The notes under the pieces are model-generated. The model made no database searches. It had not been told where the DNA came from and saw nothing but the letters and a program-made list of their open reading frames with translations. From JAYVSZ01 sp043774925 (GTDB lineage: Bacteria; Pseudomonadota; Gammaproteobacteria; Burkholderiales; Methylophilaceae): a DNA stretch of 10,646 nt. Where the stretch lies: positions 1-10,646 of the forward strand of contig JAYVSZ010000006.1 of assembly GCA_043774925.1 (NCBI GenBank), given 5' to 3'. Position 1 is the stretch's first letter; each line of letters starts with the position of its first letter. Positions 6,861 to 10,646 of this stretch are shown here, in pieces. The translations under genes and the position numbers were made by a program.

Positions 6861-7210
6861 TAAAATCTAAAAATAATCCATTTTGGAATGACCATTGGCT
6901 TATTCGGCCCTACATTTACCCAACCACCATCTTGGTCTTGCTTGTTTAAATAGTACGGCACGCCGCCTTCTGGCGTCACTTTCATCATATAAAGCTCACC
7001 GTTAATGCGGTACTCCTCAATGGTATCTTTGCCTTTTTTGCGAATGGTAATTTGCGGCTCGTCCATCACTTCACCATCAGTCACTTTGGGCGGTGGTGGC
7101 ACCTCCTCTAGCGGCTCTGCATTGGCTGGGGCGGCGGCAAACACTGTCTGCGGCAAAGACAACGCGAGCATTAATCCTAGCAACAGTTGTGTTAATTTCA
7201 GTTTTTGCAT
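6860..7210 (-). CDS. DUF2782 family exported protein
   Basis: A 116-residue protein with a clear Sec signal peptide: basic MQKLKL, a hydrophobic stretch at about 8-19, and a likely cleavage after TVFA at residue 25, leaving a small periplasmic protein. A proline-rich linker (EEVPPPPKV, 35-43) leads into the DUF2782 core, with EPQITI (51-56), EEYRING (65-71), YMMKVTP, VPYYL (84-88) and a C-terminal PKWIIFRF (109-116). No function is known to me. I chose the ATG at 7210: it gives the signal peptide directly and has GAGAG 4-5 nt upstream. The in-frame ATG at 7258 would add 16 polar or charged residues before the signal peptide. From memory, this family is often found beside thrB and polA in betaproteobacteria, and here it lies between thrB and the LOG gene. 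Confidence 0.85.
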   Translation of the reverse strand: MQKLKLTQLLLGLMLALSLPQTVFAAAPANAEPLEEVPPPPKVTDGEVMDEPQITIRKKGKDTIEEYRINGELYMMKVTPEGGVPYYLNKQDQDGGWVNVGPNKPMVIPKWIIFRF

Positions 7211-7241
7211 GCCGCTCTCACATTTCAATTTAAGTACGCTC

Positions 7242-7247
7242 ATTCTA
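7242..7247 (-). promoter_or_regulatory. Possible extended -10 promoter for the DUF2782 gene and downstream genes
   Basis: On the minus strand, TGATAGAAT at 7250-7242 is a TG-N extended -10 element, with TAGAAT matching five of six consensus positions. It lies 32 bp upstream of the chosen ATG, in the 80-bp gap after the LOG gene. The -35 region is poor, as extended -10 promoters allow. It would give a leader of about 25 nt. Confidence 0.35.
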
Positions 7248-7290
7248 TCAAAAAGCACAACAAAAGACGCGTGCCAACAACAAATAAAGC

Positions 7291-8019
7291 CTACAAATAT
7301 AACTGTATCTTTTGCTCGGCGGGGCTAAGCTTAAAACCTCTGGATTCGTAATGTTTGAATATTGCAGCCACGATGTCTTTTGGCGCATCAATCACTTGCA
7401 TTAAATCCATATCCTCATGCGCCGCCATTCCTTGCGCGATTAATGTGTTTTTAAGCCAATCTAACAGGCCGCTCCAAAATTTGGCACCGACCAAAATAAT
7501 CGGGATTCTGCGTGTTTTGCCAGTTTGCACCAGCGTCAGCACTTCCATCAATTCATCCAAGGTGCCAAAACCGCCCGGGAGCACAACGTAGGCCGTTGCA
7601 TATTTCACAAACATCACCTTGCGCATAAAAAAATGATGGAAAGTCTCACTCACATCCTGATACTCGTTGTTGGTTTGCTCGTGTGGCAATTCAATATTTA
7701 AACCAATACTAGGCGATCTACCATAAAACGCGCCCTTATTGGCGGCCTCCATAATGCCAGGGCCGCCACCTGAAATCACGCTAAACCCTGCATCCGAGAG
7801 CTGGCGCGCAATTTGTTCTGCTAATAAGTAATCGGCATGGTCTGGCAACGTGCGTGCACTACCAAAAATAGACACCGCAGGCCCTATTTCTTTCAGACCC
7901 TCGGTCGCACTCACAAATTCTGCCATAATCTCGAATGCGTGCCACGATTCTAGACCGCTGGCGTTGCGGTTTGATATTTCGGGATTGCTAACTTTTGGAA
8001 GTTTTTTTACTACAGACAT
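7291..8019 (-). CDS. LOG family nucleotide 5'-monophosphate phosphoribohydrolase (TIGR00730 type)
   Basis: A 242-residue Rossmann-fold protein of the LOG ('lonely guy') family. Characterised members cleave the base from nucleoside 5'-monophosphates (cytokinin ribotides in plants; AMP and similar nucleotides for bacterial relatives). Visible are SIFGSAR (50-56), GGGPGIMEAANKGA (84-97), FFMRK (130-134) and the signature PGGFGTLDE (148-156), with catalytic Arg and Glu in the last two. The roughly 45-residue N-terminal extension and the total length fit the longer LOG subgroup seen in proteobacteria. Older annotations call such proteins 'lysine decarboxylase', which is wrong for this fold. The ATG at 8019 has an AAGGA about 9 nt upstream. 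The gene diverges from polA across a 188-bp gap and runs toward the DUF2782 gene. The exact substrate cannot be read from sequence. Confidence 0.92.
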   Translation of the reverse strand: MSVVKKLPKVSNPEISNRNASGLESWHAFEIMAEFVSATEGLKEIGPAVSIFGSARTLPDHADYLLAEQIARQLSDAGFSVISGGGPGIMEAANKGAFYGRSPSIGLNIELPHEQTNNEYQDVSETFHHFFMRKVMFVKYATAYVVLPGGFGTLDELMEVLTLVQTGKTRRIPIILVGAKFWSGLLDWLKNTLIAQGMAAHEDMDLMQVIDAPKDIVAAIFKHYESRGFKLSPAEQKIQLYL

Positions 8020-8146
8020 GATTCTAAATCCTTCGTTTTAATATCCAAATTTTGTAAAAATTCAAAGTTTAAGCGAGCTACTTAATAAAACTATGGCGCA
8101 AAACAATTTTGCTTCGCATTTATTCTTATGTTGGCGCATATGCACT

Positions 8147-8176
8147 ATTATGTAAGCGATTAAAAATTGTTGACAA
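8147..8176 (-). promoter_or_regulatory. Putative sigma-70 promoter for the LOG gene
   Basis: On the minus strand, TTGTCA (8176-8171) and CATAAT (8152-8147) each match the consensus at five of six positions, with an 18-bp spacer. The expected start is near 8140, leaving a leader of about 120 nt before the ATG at 8019. This is the best-formed promoter in the window. A perfect TTGACA also occurs here on the plus strand (8170-8175), but it has no good -10 in front of polA. Confidence 0.5.
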
Positions 8177-8207
8177 CAACGTATCGCAACAAACTTTGGA
8201 TTTTTAT

Positions 8208-10646
8208 ATGAAAACACTTTTATTAGTTGACGGCTCATCATACCTTTACCGTGCATTTCACGCCATGCCCGATTTGCGCAACAGCAAAAACGAGCCTACT
8301 GGCGCGATTCAGGGCGTGCTGAATATGTTACGCCGATTGCACAAAGATTATCCCAGCGATTATAGCGCGTGTATTTTTGATGCCAAAGGCAAAACCTTTC
8401 GTGATGACATTTACCCAGAATACAAAGCCAACCGCGCCAGCATGCCAGACGATTTACGCCCACAAATAGAGCCGCTGCACGAAGCGATTAAAGCCTTAGG
8501 CTGGCCACTGATTATGATAGAAGGCGTTGAGGCCGATGATGTGATTGGCGCGCTGGCCAAACAAGCCGAGCGCGAAGGCACTCGCACCATTATTTCCACA
8601 GGCGATAAAGATATTTCGCAACTGGTGAATGACAAAATTACCGTGGTAAACACTATGCGCGATGCGTTTAGGCGCGTGGATGATGTACTGGATATTGCCG
8701 GCGTAACCGCTAAATTTGGCGTGCCGCCAAGCCTAATGATTGATTATTTAGTGCTGATTGGTGATACCTCAGACAACGTACCTGGCGTAGAAAAAGTGGG
8801 GCCAAAAACGGCGGTAAAATGGCTAACGCAATATGGCTCGCTCGATAATATTGTCGCCAACGCAGATGCGATTACTGGCGTAGTGGGCGAAAACTTGCGT
8901 AAAGCCTTACCGTGGCTGCCTACGGCGCGTGAGCTGATTACGATTCGCACCGATGTTGGCATTCAAGACAATTTAAGCGACTTGTCGCCGCAAGCAATTG
9001 ACAAGCCAAAATTAGCCGAATTATTTGACCGTTTTGAATTTAAAAGCTGGCGACGCGAGCTGGATAATATGCCAGACAATACTCAAAATAATCAGCAATC
9101 AAATACCGAGGGCAAAACACCTGCCCTGCAACCCAATATCCATGCGGGTTCTGGCGATGCTGATTTAATGTCGCATCAAAAAAGTGCAATTGAAATTAAT
9201 TATCAAGCCAATACAAACCGCAATTTTGAAACCATTTTAACTGCGCCACAATTAGAAAATTGGCTGCAAAAATTGCAAAATGCCAGCTTAATTTGTGTGG
9301 ACACTGAAACCACCTCGCTTGACCCGATGACTGCAAAAATTGTCGGTTTGTCGTTTGCTGTTGAAGCTGGCAGCGCAGCTTATGTGCCGCTGACGCACGA
9401 TTATTTTGATGCGCCGCAACAGCTTAATTTGGCTGAAACGTTAGCTAAAATTAAGCCGATACTTGAAAATGAAACCGTTAAAAAAGTAGGCCAAAATTTA
9501 AAATATGATCAACATGTGTTTGCCAATCATGGCATTGATTTACGTGGCATTGCGCACGATACCATGCTGCAATCTTACGTGTTCGAATCGCACAAAACCC
9601 ATGGCATGGATGCGCTGGCTGAGCGCCATTTAGGCATACAAACTATTTCATTTGAAGAAGTCGCTGGCAAGGGCGCTAAACAAGTCACGTTTAATCAAGT
9701 AACCGTAGAAACCGCCGCCGAATACGCCGCGGAGGATGCCGATATTACCTTGCAGTTACATCAAGCAATGTACCCGATTATTGAAAATGATGCAAAACTA
9801 GACTTTATTTACAGCCAAATTGAAATGCCTAGTTCGGCTTGTTTATTCACCATTGAGCGCAATGGCGTGCTAATTGATGCTGAGATGTTAAGGGCACAAA
9901 GTAACGAAATTGGCCTTAAATTAATCGCGCTGGAGAACCAAGCATACGAACTGGCAGGTCAGCCGTTTAACTTGGCCTCACCTAAACAGCTGCAAGAAAT
10001 TTTGTTTGATAAACTGGGCATTAAACCCACCAAAAAAACGCCTTCAGGAGCACCAAGTACCGATGAAGACGTGCTGCAAGAACTGGCTTTAGACCACCCG
10101 CTGCCAAAGGTTTTATTGGAATATCGCGGTTTGGCCAAACTCAAATCCACCTACACCGATAAACTGCCCAAAATGGTCAATGCCGCCACAGGCCGCGTAC
10201 ATACTAGTTACAACCAAGCGGTGGCAATTACAGGGCGCTTGGCTAGCAGCGACCCAAATTTGCAGAATATTCCTGTTAGAAGTGCTGAGGGCCGCCGCAT
10301 TCGTGAGGCTTTTATTGCGCCACAAGGCGCGCATATTGTGTCTGCCGATTACTCGCAAATCGAGCTGCGCATCATGGCGCATTTGTCGCAAGACCAAGGT
10401 ATGTTGCAAGCTTTTGCCAATAATGAAGACATTCACCGCGCCACGGCAGCTGAAGTATTTGGCGTAGAAAAAGAGGCAGTAGATAGTGAACAGCGCCGTT
10501 ATGCCAAAGTCATCAATTTTGGCCTAATCTACGGCATGAGCGCCTTCGGCCTAGCGCAAAACTTGAATATCGATCGCAAAGCCGCAGCCAACTATATCGA
10601 ACGCTACTTTGCGCGCTATCCAGGCGTGCGACAATACATGGACAAC
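8208..10646 (+). CDS. polA: DNA polymerase I (3' end outside window)
   Basis: 813 codons of DNA polymerase I, open to the window edge; the E. coli enzyme has 928 residues. It fills gaps in excision repair and removes Okazaki primers. The 5' nuclease domain (about 1-290) has D8, D58, E108/D110/D111, D133/D135 and D186/D189, and a VPGVEKVGPKTA helix-hairpin-helix. A Q/N-rich linker covers about 285-335. The 3'-5' exonuclease keeps its catalytic set D365/E367, D434, Y506 and D510, so proofreading should be active. In the polymerase domain, TGRLASSDPNLQNIPVR, motif A DYSQIELR (catalytic D714) and the O helix with R763, K767, F771 and Y775 are present. Motif C (HDE) lies beyond the window. The ATG at 8208 is preceded by GGA at 8198-8200, a modest Shine-Dalgarno. 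No convincing polA promoter was found. Confidence 0.97.
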   Translation, partial: MKTLLLVDGSSYLYRAFHAMPDLRNSKNEPTGAIQGVLNMLRRLHKDYPSDYSACIFDAKGKTFRDDIYPEYKANRASMPDDLRPQIEPLHEAIKALGWPLIMIEGVEADDVIGALAKQAEREGTRTIISTGDKDISQLVNDKITVVNTMRDAFRRVDDVLDIAGVTAKFGVPPSLMIDYLVLIGDTSDNVPGVEKVGPKTAVKWLTQYGSLDNIVANADAITGVVGENLRKALPWLPTARELITIRTDVGIQDNLSDLSPQAIDKPKLAELFDRFEFKSWRRELDNMPDNTQNNQQSNTEGKTPALQPNIHAGSGDADLMSHQKSAIEINYQANTNRNFETILTAPQLENWLQKLQNASLICVDTETTSLDPMTAKIVGLSFAVEAGSAAYVPLTHDYFDAPQQLNLAETLAKIKPILENETVKKVGQNLKYDQHVFANHGIDLRGIAHDTMLQSYVFESHKTHGMDALAERHLGIQTISFEEVAGKGAKQVTFNQVTVETAAEYAAEDADITLQLHQAMYPIIENDAKLDFIYSQIEMPSSACLFTIERNGVLIDAEMLRAQSNEIGLKLIALENQAYELAGQPFNLASPKQLQEILFDKLGIKPTKKTPSGAPSTDEDVLQELALDHPLPKVLLEYRGLAKLKSTYTDKLPKMVNAATGRVHTSYNQAVAITGRLASSDPNLQNIPVRSAEGRRIREAFIAPQGAHIVSADYSQIELRIMAHLSQDQGMLQAFANNEDIHRATAAEVFGVEKEAVDSEQRRYAKVINFGLIYGMSAFGLAQNLNIDRKAAANYIERYFARYPGVRQYMDN

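Noticed and set aside
7211..7258. Upstream ATG at 7258 for the DUF2782 protein
   Set aside because: It would put 16 polar and charged residues before a well-formed signal peptide and would overlap the possible -10 box; the ATG at 7210 has a better Shine-Dalgarno.
8062..8256. 64-codon minus-strand reading frame over the LOG-polA gap
   Set aside because: It begins inside polA, covers the LOG promoter, and has no family resemblance or plausible ribosome binding site.
9050..9230. Q/N-rich stretch in PolA as a possible frameshift or insertion
   Set aside because: The frame stays open and the stretch sits exactly between the nuclease and exonuclease domains, where PolA linkers vary in length and composition.
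1..10646. Mobile elements, CRISPR arrays, toxin-antitoxin or defence genes
   Set aside because: I found no transposase, integrase, regularly spaced repeat array, or defence-related domain in any frame.

Overview
This window looks like ordinary chromosomal housekeeping DNA from a moderately AT-rich betaproteobacterium. The gene families and their order (uvrD, a BPSS1780-type membrane protein, thrB, DUF2782, a LOG protein, polA) fit the Nitrosomonadales. A Methylophilaceae methylotroph is my best guess; this comes from family recognition, not from a search. Coding density is high. There is no rRNA, tRNA, insertion sequence, integrase, phage gene or CRISPR array.

Layout from left to right. Positions 2-463 (+) hold the C-terminal part of uracil-DNA glycosylase (ung), cut by the window edge. 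A convergent gap of 95 bp with a stem-loop follows. Next is a leftward two-gene unit: a DUF2252 protein (1350-2570) whose stop overlaps the start of a DODA/LigB-type extradiol dioxygenase (559-1353) in an ATGA junction. The gap 2571-2877 carries no convincing protein gene. On the minus strand it holds three successive stem-loops, the last followed by a seven-base T run, which looks like an undescribed small RNA with C-rich loops. uvrD (2878-5076, +) comes next and overlaps by 8 bp, tail to tail, a leftward run of genes: LOG nucleotide hydrolase (7291-8019), DUF2782 exported protein (6860-7210), homoserine kinase thrB (5872-6816) and a polytopic membrane protein (5069-5854). polA (8208 to the window end, +) diverges from the LOG gene and lacks only about its last 110 codons.

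Functional themes. DNA repair is strongly represented: Ung removes uracil from DNA, UvrD unwinds DNA in excision and mismatch repair, and PolA fills gaps with its 5' nuclease, proofreading and polymerase domains. All three genes are on the plus strand. They are separated by minus-strand genes, so they are not one operon. The minus-strand genes cover threonine biosynthesis (ThrB), nucleotide clean-up (LOG), and uncharacterised products.

The most interesting items are the candidate sRNA at about 2650-2750 (-), with a CCUCC-type anti-Shine-Dalgarno loop; the translationally coupled DUF2252/dioxygenase pair; and a terminator-like hairpin directly before thrB. I found no clearly novel multi-gene system such as a defence island or biosynthetic cluster.
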